The notes below the pieces were generated by a model, which ran no database searches, was not told the DNA's origin, and saw only the letters and a list, made by a program, of their open reading frames with translations. Below, piece by piece: positions 16,824-24,638 of a stretch of DNA of 40,875 bases; position 1 is the stretch's first letter; every line of letters starts with the position of its first letter. Both the position numbers and the translations under genes were made by a program. This DNA comes from Enterococcus thailandicus (GTDB lineage: Bacteria; Bacillota; Bacilli; Lactobacillales; Enterococcaceae), in NCBI RefSeq assembly GCF_001886265.1, contig NZ_JXLE01000021.1, positions 1-40,875 on the forward strand, given 5' to 3'.

Positions 16824-17036
16824 ATGTTAAATATCGAAGTGGGAAAGTCTTACATATGCAAACCTATTGGTGTAACTAATGAAGTCGTTGGTTATATCGA
16901 ACATACCTATACCAACACAGCTGTTGTTTTAGTTGAAAGCTACGAGCAATGTGATCATTTTGTTATTGATGAGAAACAGTTTCGCGTATTAGTTAAGTTA
17001 ACAGATATTTACGCACCAGTTGAGATGGTGTCGTAA
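16824..17036 (+). CDS. Small protein, 70 aa, unknown function
   Basis: GGAG lies 9 nt before ATG 16824; the in-frame TTG just before it is a weaker choice. The protein (MLNIEVGKSYICKPIGV...) is soluble-looking and beta-rich, with GYIEHTYTNTAVVLVESYE followed by HFVIDEKQFRVLVKLTDI. The arrangement of a short SH3-like barrel with GxVExxYxNxVxV recalls DUF2187-type small proteins, but the match is loose. It lies between the micropeptide gene, which points away, and a 36-aa membrane peptide on the same strand 69 nt downstream. A candidate cre site upstream suggests carbon control. Confidence 0.75.
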   Translation: MLNIEVGKSYICKPIGVTNEVVGYIEHTYTNTAVVLVESYEQCDHFVIDEKQFRVLVKLTDIYAPVEMVS

Positions 17037-17105
17037 ACAATCACTTCTTTTGAGAAATTTGCAAAAGTTTTTTATACTTAAGGAAAGAGGAAGGGAGAAG
17101 ATGTT

Positions 17106-17216
17106 ATGACAAAGAAAAGAAATTCAGGGAAACTAGGAATTTTTCTCGCAATTGTCTCAGCGATTCCCGCAATTTTAGCCATCTTTCGAGCTGTTAAAGA
17201 CGCGAAAAGAGAATAA
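17106..17216 (+). CDS. Small membrane peptide, 36 aa
   Basis: ATG 17106 follows GGGAG by 8 nt; an ATG five bases earlier runs into a stop at once. The peptide has a basic head (MTKKRNSGK), one hydrophobic stretch (LGIFLAIVSAIPAILAIF) and a charged tail (RAVKDAKRE), so it should sit in the membrane as a single helix or work as an amphipathic peptide. It ends just before a strong terminator, which supports a real transcript, probably shared with the 70-aa gene. No function can be assigned. Confidence 0.65.
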   Translation: MTKKRNSGKLGIFLAIVSAIPAILAIFRAVKDAKRE

Positions 17217-17223
17217 GTAAATA

Positions 17224-17267
17224 AAAAAAGGGCGACCGCTAACAAATTAGCGATTGCCTTTTTTTTT
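17224..17267. terminator. Terminator between the small genes and the convergent phosphodiesterase gene
   Basis: AAAAAAGGGCGACCGCTAA pairs imperfectly with TTAGCGATTGCCTTTTT around a CAAA loop and is followed by Ts; A and T runs on either side allow use in both directions. Confidence 0.8.
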
Positions 17268-17284
17268 GATAAGTGAAGTGATGC

Positions 17285-19084
17285 TTAACCGACACCTAGT
17301 ACGAAGTTAAGCAATTTATCTGAATAAGTGATTTCGTCATCAAGTGATTTTACTTCTTTGTTTAAAATCCCCATCTGATCGGTGATGATGCCATCTGCAC
17401 CATAGAACATCATTCGACTGACTGCATCCGAGTCGTTGACCGTCCAGACATAAACTTTTTTACCATCCGCATGGGCAGATGAAATAAAATTCCGATTGAT
17501 GGTGCTATATTCCATTGTTAAAAAGTCGGCAGAAGTAATCGGTGGTCCCACAATATTAAACGGTAAAATATAGCCAACGTAAAACTTTGGCTCCACTTTC
17601 TTTAAGTCTTCGACAGTTTGATAAGTCAAACTCTGTAAAATATGATGTTGTTCCAGAATTTCTGCCCGATATTTATCCGTGAAGCGCTCAACCAAATCGC
17701 TTGAGTCATATTTCGTTGTTTTAATTTCAATCAATAATTTCTGATTTAATTTTTTAGCAGCTGCCAGATAACTATCAAAAGAAACAAGTGGTGCTGCTTG
17801 CCCATTTTCTTTGACTGTTAATTTTTCTAGTTCTTTCAAGGTTAAATTTTGTGGTAGTTGATTGACGCCCGTTAAATTCTTCAAGTTAAAATCGTGCATC
17901 ACGACGAATTGGCCATCTTTTGTTTCTTGAACATCCATCTCAACGTAATCAGGATGATAAGTTTGACTTGTTTTTTCTAGCGCAGGTAACGTGTTTTGAA
18001 CACCATTTTGATTGCTAACACCACGATGAGAAACAGTTAAAGGGGTAGTCTGTGCAGCAGAAGTCAAATAATTCATATTATACAAACAAACGCCAACGCC
18101 AAAGAAAACACAAAAAAGAACAAGACCAGCATTCTTTAAGGTGGAATATCGATGTAAAGGTGGCTCAGGAGTGAACCATTCAGGAATTTCTGGCAAGAAG
18201 CCTTCATCATCCATGAAGTCGACAATAATGTAAAATATTCCAACAGTTGACATAACAATATTAAACAGAAGTATCAATTGTAATAGCGTCATTGCGAAAA
18301 CAGCACTAATCAATGAATAATTAGGTAAAAAATTCTCAACAGCCGTTTGTGAAAGGATAATTAGAAAATAACCTAGTGAGGAAATTAGTAAGATACTACC
18401 ACCAATGATAATAAATTGACCTAGAATCGCAAAGAAGCGTGATTTCGTAAGTCGCCAACTTTCTCGGATTGATTCGCGAAATGGTCGGTCGCGTAAGATC
18501 ATTTCTGGTAACGCAAAAATTAGCCGAATGCCGATGTATGCTAAGAAAAGATAAACTAAAATGAATAAACTAACAATCACAAGCCGATTTTCAAAAATAA
18601 AATCCATAATAAATGAAGGGATTTTGATTTTTGATAATAAATCAGAGTTAAAACTTAACCCACTTAGCGGCAAAATCAGTAGAAAATAAGCTAAGAAAAA
18701 GAGAAACGTAACTGGACGAACCTTTTTTAGCTGTAAGACAGTCATTCGAAGTAGCTGTTTTAAGGACACAGGTTTTCTTTTTTTGATAAAGTAAACACTA
18801 ATCAATAAAAAAGTGAATTCAAAATAGACCAAAAGCAGAATCAGCACCAAAACGATAAAGAGCGAGCCTAGTACGCCAGGGTGCTTAGAAAAAATGGTGG
18901 CGATATTATCATAAGATAAATAATCAATTGCACCACGATGTAAAATAAAACGAGTTGTACTATTCAATAACGGCAGACAAATAAATAAAATAAAGCCGTG
19001 CATTAGTAAAACATCGCGAAAATAATTTTGTGTTCCTTTGAGAAAGTCCCAAGCATTTCCTAAACTATGTTTTAAATAATTCAT
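17285..19084 (-). CDS. Membrane-anchored glycerophosphodiester phosphodiesterase
   Basis: A 599-residue protein. The first about 320 residues form the GPDPase membrane domain with about eight hydrophobic segments. The C-terminal catalytic barrel begins TVSHRGVSNQNGVQNTLPAL (about residue 350), with the active-site His-Arg pair, then YVEMDVQETKDGQFVVMHDF supplying the metal-binding Glu and Asp and the second His, and later LLIEIKTT. It should cleave glycerophosphodiesters such as those from phospholipid or teichoic-acid turnover to glycerol 3-phosphate and an alcohol. ATG 19084 has AGGTGA at 5 nt; GTG 19093 falls in the ribosome site. Confidence 0.92.
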   Translation of the reverse strand: MNYLKHSLGNAWDFLKGTQNYFRDVLLMHGFILFICLPLLNSTTRFILHRGAIDYLSYDNIATIFSKHPGVLGSLFIVLVLILLLVYFEFTFLLISVYFIKKRKPVSLKQLLRMTVLQLKKVRPVTFLFFLAYFLLILPLSGLSFNSDLLSKIKIPSFIMDFIFENRLVIVSLFILVYLFLAYIGIRLIFALPEMILRDRPFRESIRESWRLTKSRFFAILGQFIIIGGSILLISSLGYFLIILSQTAVENFLPNYSLISAVFAMTLLQLILLFNIVMSTVGIFYIIVDFMDDEGFLPEIPEWFTPEPPLHRYSTLKNAGLVLFCVFFGVGVCLYNMNYLTSAAQTTPLTVSHRGVSNQNGVQNTLPALEKTSQTYHPDYVEMDVQETKDGQFVVMHDFNLKNLTGVNQLPQNLTLKELEKLTVKENGQAAPLVSFDSYLAAAKKLNQKLLIEIKTTKYDSSDLVERFTDKYRAEILEQHHILQSLTYQTVEDLKKVEPKFYVGYILPFNIVGPPITSADFLTMEYSTINRNFISSAHADGKKVYVWTVNDSDAVSRMMFYGADGIITDQMGILNKEVKSLDDEITYSDKLLNFVLGVG

Positions 19085-19127
19085 TTTTATCACCTACTAA
19101 TTCTATTGTATCTTAAAAATAAAAAAA

Positions 19128-19160
19128 ACACAGGTTAGAGGTCAGACCACTAATCTGTGT
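19128..19160 (-). terminator. Terminator after the VTT-domain gene
   Basis: On the minus strand ACACAGATTAG pairs with CTAACCTGTGT (one mismatch) with inner GGTC/GACC, followed by eight Ts. Confidence 0.8.
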
Positions 19161-19187
19161 CAGAATGTCTTCATTTATTTTGTCCAA

Positions 19188-19784
19188 TTAACCAAGTAAA
19201 CCAGTCAAGTATTGTCCACCATAAATCAGTGCCATACTATATAAGAAAATAGAGAGTGGTTTAGCAAGGAAAATAATTAGTGAAAATTTCTTTACGGAAA
19301 TATTTGTTAAGCCAGCCATCAAACAAAGCGCATCGTCTGGCGCAACTGGTAGGAAAATTGCAAGTGCAAAAAGTTTCTCAAATCGACTTTGATTATCTAA
19401 CCAACCAATATATTTATCGTAAGTTTTATCGCTGATTAAAGATAAAATGAAGGGTTTTCCGTAGCGTCTACCTAATAAGAAGATAATAACCGATCCGATA
19501 CAAATTCCCACATAGTTATAAACAAAACCAGCATAAGGACCAAAAATCAGAACGCCGGCTGCGGTACTGATGCCACCGGGGATGATTGGAATCACTACTT
19601 GTAGAATTTGAATCAAAATGAAAATAACAGGTCCAAGAATAACTGAGTGTCCAACAAGACCTCTCAATGCATTGATGTCCTTGAAGACTCCAAGATTGAT
19701 AAAGTAAACAGTTAGTGCGATAGACGCGCCTAAACCGATAATTGAAATAAAGTTGATAAGTTTTCTTGATGCTGCAACGCTCAT
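19188..19784 (-). CDS. TVP38/TMEM64 (VTT, DedA-like) membrane protein
   Basis: A 198-residue protein with about five hydrophobic segments. The VTT domain core shows PIIPGGISTAAGVLIFGPYAGFVYNYVGICIGSVIIFLLGRRYGKPF (about 67-112), with the glycine-rich re-entrant loop and the GxxxG-like GRRYG motif, and FLPVAPDDALCLMAG (about 144-158), matching the F-P-x-P-x-D segment of the family. Relatives include lipid scramblases and flippases, some of which recycle undecaprenyl phosphate or transport phosphatidylethanolamine; the role here is unproven. GGAG is 10 nt before ATG 19784. It lies upstream of the phosphodiesterase gene on the same strand, separated by a terminator. Confidence 0.88.
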   Translation of the reverse strand: MSVAASRKLINFISIIGLGASIALTVYFINLGVFKDINALRGLVGHSVILGPVIFILIQILQVVIPIIPGGISTAAGVLIFGPYAGFVYNYVGICIGSVIIFLLGRRYGKPFILSLISDKTYDKYIGWLDNQSRFEKLFALAIFLPVAPDDALCLMAGLTNISVKKFSLIIFLAKPLSIFLYSMALIYGGQYLTGLLG

Positions 19785-20265
19785 TTTGAATCATCTCCTT
19801 GAAGTTTTTTGATCTAAGGTTACTATACGCGATAAAGTGGCAAACACGCTACTTTTTTAGATGACACTATTCAAACAGTTTTGTAAGTTCGAAGTAAGTA
19901 TAAAAGATTTGTGAAGAAAATGCATCCTACTAAAGACTTATTTAATTTTTATCGAAGAAATTTATTTAGTAACTATTTCTTTTTTAAAATAAATATAAAT
20001 AACGATAGTTTCCTTATTTGGTGATTAGTTGTGTTTTCGCCATAGCTGACAAAAAAAGAGTGAAAAAATAAGGAAAAAAAGAAGACTAAAAAAATGAAAG
20101 GGAATGCATAATTTGATGAAGACACATTTCCTTATTAGAATTTCATTAAATAGTTTAGCTTAATTTGCTTTAAATATAACAATTATGAGTAAAATGTTTG
20201 CAAAGAAGGATGATTATCGGTTACAATTAAAGAACATATATGCAGTACAAAGTGGGGGAGTTTTT
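19785..20265. other. Intergenic region between the divergent VTT and TetR genes
   Basis: About 480 bp, very AT-rich, with no open frame that has a ribosome site. AACTAT and ATAGTT occur as a widely spaced inverted repeat (near 19971-20010). TATAAC near 20176 could be a -10 box for the TetR gene but no good -35 goes with it. Nothing else was identified. Confidence 0.5.
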
Positions 20266-20832
20266 ATGAGAAGAAAAGTCTATACCAAAGATCAAATTCT
20301 AAAAGCAGCATATGAAGTTGTTGCTAAAGAAGGCTTCAAAGGATTTACTGCTCGTAACATTGCAAAGAAGATGGGAATTTCGACACAACCTATTTATCTA
20401 GAGTTTAAAAACATGGAAGACTTAAAGAATACTCTTTTGGATTCTATTTTTGATCAACTCAAAGAAGAAGTTTTCCCTGTCGAGCATACTGGTGACAAAA
20501 TTATTGATTTAGGTTTGAATTATATCAACTTTGCGAAAAAACATCATAGTCTGTACATGGCATTGTATATCGATGAGCATGGCGACGGTAAAAAAATGCA
20601 TGATTTTTCATATAATTATTTCTATGAAGCTGCAAAGAAAGACGAAAAATACAGTCATTTATCTGACGAATATTTAGATGCGTTACATACGGGTACTTGG
20701 GTAGTCGTAACTGGGTTAGCTTCATTGATGTCTTCAAACATTATGCAGCCAACAGAAGAGCAAATCATTTCTTTGATTTCTAGAACAATTGACTCTGTGT
20801 TGTCTTTAGAAAATCCAGAAGTTATCCGCTAA
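20266..20832 (+). CDS. TetR/AcrR-family transcriptional regulator
   Basis: A 188-residue regulator. The N-terminal helix-turn-helix reads YTKDQILKAAYEVVAKEGFKGFTARNIAKKMGISTQPIYLEFKNMEDL (about 6-53), the TetR_N pattern; the remaining 135 residues are an all-helical ligand and dimerisation domain of unknown specificity (LYMALYIDE, HTGTWVVVTGLASL). ATG 20266 is preceded by GGGGGAG at 5 nt, so the longer frame from 20185 is rejected. There is no partner gene on the same transcript; the divergent VTT gene is the nearest possible target, though 480 bp away. A terminator follows. Confidence 0.92.
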   Translation: MRRKVYTKDQILKAAYEVVAKEGFKGFTARNIAKKMGISTQPIYLEFKNMEDLKNTLLDSIFDQLKEEVFPVEHTGDKIIDLGLNYINFAKKHHSLYMALYIDEHGDGKKMHDFSYNYFYEAAKKDEKYSHLSDEYLDALHTGTWVVVTGLASLMSSNIMQPTEEQIISLISRTIDSVLSLENPEVIR

Positions 20833-20839
20833 AAAAATA

Positions 20840-20884
20840 AAAAAGGTTGGCGTAGTCGTTTGATTACGTGCAACCTTTTTCTTG
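20840..20884 (+). terminator. Terminator after the TetR gene
   Basis: AAAAAGGTTG pairs with CAACCTTTTT, with CGTAGTC/GATTACG pairing inside. Confidence 0.85.
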
Positions 20885-20922
20885 TGACTTTAAATGTAAA
20901 GAATCAGTTGTGAAAATGTTGC

Positions 20923-20950
20923 TTGACATTTTGGGCGAAAAGATTAAAAA
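20923..20950 (+). promoter_or_regulatory. tRNA-Ser promoter
   Basis: Consensus TTGACA (20923-20928) 16 bp before TAAAAA (20945-20950); the tRNA begins 11 nt later, so the 5' leader is only a few bases. Confidence 0.65.
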
Positions 20951-20960
20951 TAGAAATCGC

Positions 20961-21048
20961 GGAAGGTTGGCAGAGTGGTAATGCAGCGGACTCGAAATCC
21001 GCCGAACCGGCTAATACCGGCGCGCAGGTTCAAATCCTGTACCTTCCT
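20961..21048 (+). tRNA. tRNA-Ser (anticodon CGA)
   Basis: An 88-nt class II tRNA. The acceptor stem is GGAAGGT/ACCTTCC, the anticodon stem GCGGA/TCCGC encloses the loop CTCGAAA with CGA at 20993-20995, the long variable arm is CCGG-CTAATA-CCGG, and the T arm is GCAGG-TTCAAAT-CCTGT. It reads UCG. The base after the acceptor stem is T and the next two are TA, so CCA is not encoded and the discriminator is not the usual G. It stands alone with its own promoter and terminator. Confidence 0.95.
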
Positions 21049-21063
21049 TATTTAAACTAAAAC

Positions 21064-21100
21064 AAAACAAGATTGAGTATTCATATCTCAATCTTGTTTT
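21064..21100 (+). terminator. tRNA-Ser terminator
   Basis: Perfect 14-bp stem AAAACAAGATTGAG/CTCAATCTTGTTTT with a 9-nt loop; the closing T run is part of the stem. Confidence 0.8.
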
Positions 21101-21465
21101 GTGCTGTCACATAACGACTAAACAAAAATAGTTGTGAATAAATGCAGGTTTAATAGAATGAAAATGTGAAAAAAGTTAAAAAAAACGCTTTTCTAGCAGT
21201 TATGGAATTAAAAAATAGAATAGCGCAAATGAGAGAGTCAAAATTTCTTTTAAGCATGAGGGATTAAGATAGCATCATAAAAGAAAACATGTTAAATTAG
21301 TTATTGAAAAACTTTTTATTAAATGTTCAAAAGTTTTCATAACTTATTTTCATGTGACGAAACTGTTAGGGAAGAACCTTTCGTCAGCGCTTTTCGAGTG
21401 TGTTAAGATGAAAAGTATGAAATAAAAAAATGAAAAAGTAATTTATATTAGGATGTGAAAGTTAA
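21101..21465 (+). promoter_or_regulatory. Region upstream of asnB with a hairpin-type operator and promoter
   Basis: About 365 AT-rich bases. GACGAAA (21356-21362) and TTTCGTC (21379-21385) form an inverted repeat whose right half supplies a weak -35 (TCGTCA) 17-18 bp before TAAGAT (21404-21409). No T-box sequence (no AGGGTGGNACCGCG) was seen. The rest holds no gene I can support. Confidence 0.45.
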
Positions 21466-23361
21466 ATGTGCGGGATTGTCGGTTTTGTTAATGACAAAGA
21501 TAACAAGAGTGCAGTTGTAAACGCGATGATGGATCGCATTGTACACCGTGGACCTAATAGTTCTGGTGAGTATGTCGATAAACACGTTGCTTTAGGTTTT
21601 AGAAGATTGAGTATTATTGATTTAGAAGGCGGAACACAGCCTATTTATAATGAGGATGGAACAAAAATCATTATCTTTAATGGTGAGATTTATAACTATC
21701 GTCCACTGCGAGAAGAATTACTTGCGGCAGGACATGTTTTTCGCACACACGCTGACACGGAAGTTCTTCTTCATGGTTATGAAGAATGGGGAACAGAATT
21801 ATTACAAAAAATTCGTGGAATGTTTGCTTTTGCTATTTGGGACAATGAAAAAAATGAACTTTTTGGTGCCCGTGATCATTTTGGAATCAAACCTTATTAC
21901 TATGCACAAATGAATGGTACGTTTATGTTCGGTTCAGAGATCAAAAGTTTCTTACCACATCCTGATTTCCAAAAAGAGTTAAATAAAGAAGCATTGAAAC
22001 CTTATATGACTTTTCAATACTCACCTTTGAATGGCGAAACATTCTTTAAAGATGTGTACCGTTTACCTGAAGGCCATTATTTTACTTATAAAAACGGTGA
22101 GTTAAACATTCAAGAATACTGGGATGCTGATTTTGAAACAAAAGGTACACATTCTCGCCAAGAATGGATTGACAAAATTGATGAAACAGTTAAAGCTTCG
22201 ATTGAGGCACATACAATCAGTGATGTTGAAGTTGGTTCATTCCTTTCAAGTGGTGTTGACTCAAGTTATGTGACTTCGGTTTTAAAACCAGATCATTCAT
22301 TTTCAATTGGTTTTGATGATAAAACATACAATGAAGCAATTGAAGCACGTAAATTAACAGAGATTTTAGATTTAGACAATACTGCGGCGGTTATCGACGG
22401 AGATATGTCATTCAAAGCATTTCCGTTGATCCAATATCATTTGGATGAACCAGATTCAAATCCTTCTTGTGTTCCTTTGTATTTTCTAGCTAACCTTGCT
22501 TCACAAAGTGTCCGTGTGGTTCAATCCGGTGAAGGGGCAGATGAATTATTTGCTGGCTATCAAACATATGGCTTCCATACGAATTCAAAATTTATTCGTG
22601 TGATTGCGCAAGGGTTGAAGAAATTGCCAAAAGGAACGCGTTATAGTTTAGGTCGCAAAATTGGTAAAATGAAAAACTTCCACGGACGTATTCATTTATA
22701 TGAATCACTTGCGCCGGCTAAAGAGTATTTCATTGGTCATGCGCGTGTCTTTGAAGAAAAGGAAGCGGCTGATTTATTGACAGCAACTTATCAAGATGCA
22801 CCATCTGTGAGTGAAATTATGGCTGTCCATTACGAAAAAACGGATGGAATCAAAGATGAAGTCAATAAAATGCAATATGTTGACCTTCATCAATGGATGC
22901 CAAAAGATATTTTGTTGAAAGCTGACAAATTATCAATGGCAAGTTCATTGGAAGTTCGTGTGCCATTATTGGATATTGAAGTGATGAAATTAGCACAACA
23001 AATTCCAAGCAAATATTTATTAAACCAAAACAACACGAAAGATATTTTCAGACAAGCAGCAAACAAACAGTTGCCAGAAGAATGGTCAAACCGTGTGAAA
23101 TTAGGTTTCCCTGTGCCAATTAAAGCTTGGCTAAAAGAAGAACATGGTTATCAAGAAGTGAAAGCTTTATTTGAAGCAGATTTTGCAAAAGAATTCTTTG
23201 ACCAAGATAAAATCATGGAATTGTTAAACAATCATCATGAAGGAGTCAAAGAAGAGCAACGTAAGATCTGGACGATTTTTAGTTTCTTAACTTGGTACAA
23301 AGTTTACTTTATTGATGAAACAATCCCTCAAGCAGAACCAATTGATTACGTAACTGTCTAA
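21466..23361 (+). CDS. asnB: Asparagine synthase, glutamine-hydrolysing
   Basis: A 631-residue cytosolic enzyme that makes asparagine from aspartate, glutamine and ATP. Cys2 (MCGIVGF) is the nucleophile of the class II glutaminase domain, whose further marks RIVHRGPNSSGEY, RLSIIDLEGGTQPI and FNGEIYNYRPLREEL follow. The synthetase domain carries the PP-loop SSGVDSS (261-267), QSGEGADELFAGY and the substrate region KADKLSMASSLEVRVPLLD. Length fits the asnB type found in Firmicutes. ATG 21466 is fixed by the need for Cys2; the ribosome site (GGATGTG) is only moderate. It is a single-gene unit. Confidence 0.96.
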   Translation: MCGIVGFVNDKDNKSAVVNAMMDRIVHRGPNSSGEYVDKHVALGFRRLSIIDLEGGTQPIYNEDGTKIIIFNGEIYNYRPLREELLAAGHVFRTHADTEVLLHGYEEWGTELLQKIRGMFAFAIWDNEKNELFGARDHFGIKPYYYAQMNGTFMFGSEIKSFLPHPDFQKELNKEALKPYMTFQYSPLNGETFFKDVYRLPEGHYFTYKNGELNIQEYWDADFETKGTHSRQEWIDKIDETVKASIEAHTISDVEVGSFLSSGVDSSYVTSVLKPDHSFSIGFDDKTYNEAIEARKLTEILDLDNTAAVIDGDMSFKAFPLIQYHLDEPDSNPSCVPLYFLANLASQSVRVVQSGEGADELFAGYQTYGFHTNSKFIRVIAQGLKKLPKGTRYSLGRKIGKMKNFHGRIHLYESLAPAKEYFIGHARVFEEKEAADLLTATYQDAPSVSEIMAVHYEKTDGIKDEVNKMQYVDLHQWMPKDILLKADKLSMASSLEVRVPLLDIEVMKLAQQIPSKYLLNQNNTKDIFRQAANKQLPEEWSNRVKLGFPVPIKAWLKEEHGYQEVKALFEADFAKEFFDQDKIMELLNNHHEGVKEEQRKIWTIFSFLTWYKVYFIDETIPQAEPIDYVTV

Positions 23362-23485
23362 GAAGGATAGAAGAAAAAAGGATTAATTTCTATAGAAGAA
23401 AAAAGCTGAAAAATTCATTGATAAAATGTATGTTTCCGTGGATGAAACGCTTGAAATTATTCTAAATGAGCTAGTTTTTCACTGC

Positions 23486-23526
23486 AAAAAAAAGCCTAAG
23501 ACAATCAATGTCTTAGGCTTTTTTTG
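23486..23526. terminator. Bidirectional terminator between asnB and the HAD phosphatase gene
   Basis: AAAAAAGCCTAAGACA pairs with TGTCTTAGGCTTTTTT around ATCAA; A and T tracts on both sides. Confidence 0.93.
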
Positions 23527-23552
23527 TTTCTTACTTATAGAATAAATACAAA

Positions 23553-24362
23553 TTATAGTTGAAGTAATTTTTCTAGATGATCGGCTAGACCATCCTCTTG
23601 GTTCGTTTTTTCCGTAATGTCATTAGCGATCCCTTTTAGTTGATCGGTGCCATTTGCCATTGCAACGCCCCAACCAGCATATTCCAATAATTCAAGATCA
23701 TTGTGCTCATCACCAAATGCGATGACGTCTTCTTGTTTGATTTCAAGATAATTGGCTACTTGGTGAACACCCTTTGCTTTTTCAATCCCTTTAGAAACGA
23801 TTTCTAAAATAGCTGTTGGTCCACCCCAAGTGCGGACATCTACATAACTACCAAATTGACGGGTCAATTCATTTGAAACTTGTTCTGCAAATTGTTTTTC
23901 TGTACGAACGAGCAAAGAAGTTGGATTAGTTGTCAGGTTTTGAGGAGAAAGCAGATTTTTTTCACTCGGGTTTGATGAAGCAAAGATTTTTTCATCGAAA
24001 AAATCTAAGCTATCAATAAAAAAAGTTTCGCGGTTTTCAGCGGCAACGAAGTCAAGATTCAATGCTTTTTTTTGTGAAACAATTTCAAAGGCGATCTCGC
24101 GATTGATTTGTGATTCTTTTTCGCCACTCCAAAGTTGATTAGGAATGTGTACAAGAGCCCCATTAAAGTTAACCATTGGGGTAGTTAATTCTAACTGTTG
24201 ATAAAATTGATAACTCATTCGAAAAGGTCGTCCAGTAGCGATACTAACATAGTGACCTGCTGCAATGGCTTTTTTTAAGGTTTGTTCGGTTTTAGTTGTA
24301 ATTAAAGAGTCTTGATTCAGAGTAGTCCCATCTAAATCAATGGCAATAAGCTTTTTATTCAA
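23553..24362 (-). CDS. Cof-type HAD-IIB family phosphatase
   Basis: A 269-residue relative of YcsE/YidA-type sugar phosphatases. Motif I is IAIDLDGTTLN (Asp9, Asp11), motif II SIATGRPF, motif III the Lys in EIVSKGIEKAKGV and motif IV AFGDEHNDLELL. The substrate is unknown. Start: TTG 24362 with AAAGGA 9 nt upstream, putting DLDGT at the usual distance from the N terminus; the longer frame to 24437 adds 25 residues that no relative would have. It shares only family-level similarity with the phosphatase at 1965-2738. It is convergent with asnB. Confidence 0.9.
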   Translation of the reverse strand: MNKKLIAIDLDGTTLNQDSLITTKTEQTLKKAIAAGHYVSIATGRPFRMSYQFYQQLELTTPMVNFNGALVHIPNQLWSGEKESQINREIAFEIVSQKKALNLDFVAAENRETFFIDSLDFFDEKIFASSNPSEKNLLSPQNLTTNPTSLLVRTEKQFAEQVSNELTRQFGSYVDVRTWGGPTAILEIVSKGIEKAKGVHQVANYLEIKQEDVIAFGDEHNDLELLEYAGWGVAMANGTDQLKGIANDITEKTNQEDGLADHLEKLLQL

Positions 24363-24528
24363 TGGCGATAGTCCTTTCTCAGCTGATATTTGTTTTAGTC
24401 TAGCATATTTGACGCAATAAACAAGTGCGAAAATCAATAACTGAAGAATGAAAAACGCCCTTTTTTAGAAATAATGAAGCAAAACACGAACGTTTTTTGC
24501 TTTTTAATGTTTAAATATCATTTTTTAG

Positions 24529-24557
24529 TTGAAAAACGAATGAAGCGACGATATAAT
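24529..24557 (+). promoter_or_regulatory. Promoter of the NCS2 permease gene
   Basis: TTGAAA, 17 bp, TATAAT, with a leader of about 75 nt. A loose PurBox-like sequence (AAACACGAACGTT, 24482-24494) lies 35 bp upstream. Confidence 0.85.
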
Positions 24558-24638
24558 CAATAATTGTTCGAGGAAATTAGTTGTTGGTCTTATTTAATAT
24601 CTTTCCTCATCAGAAAAAATCAGGGAGTGGAATTTTTT

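Noticed and set aside
21101-21465. T-box leader before asnB
   Set aside because: No T-box sequence or specifier hairpin could be recognised.
24482-24494. PurR box before the NCS2 gene
   Set aside because: AAACACGAACGTT matches the consensus AWWWCCGAACWWT at only 10 of 13 positions, and no second copy at the usual spacing was found; kept only as a remark.
24558-24638. Purine riboswitch in the leader of the NCS2 permease gene
   Set aside because: The leader is about 75 nt and shows neither the three-helix pattern nor the conserved loop sequences.
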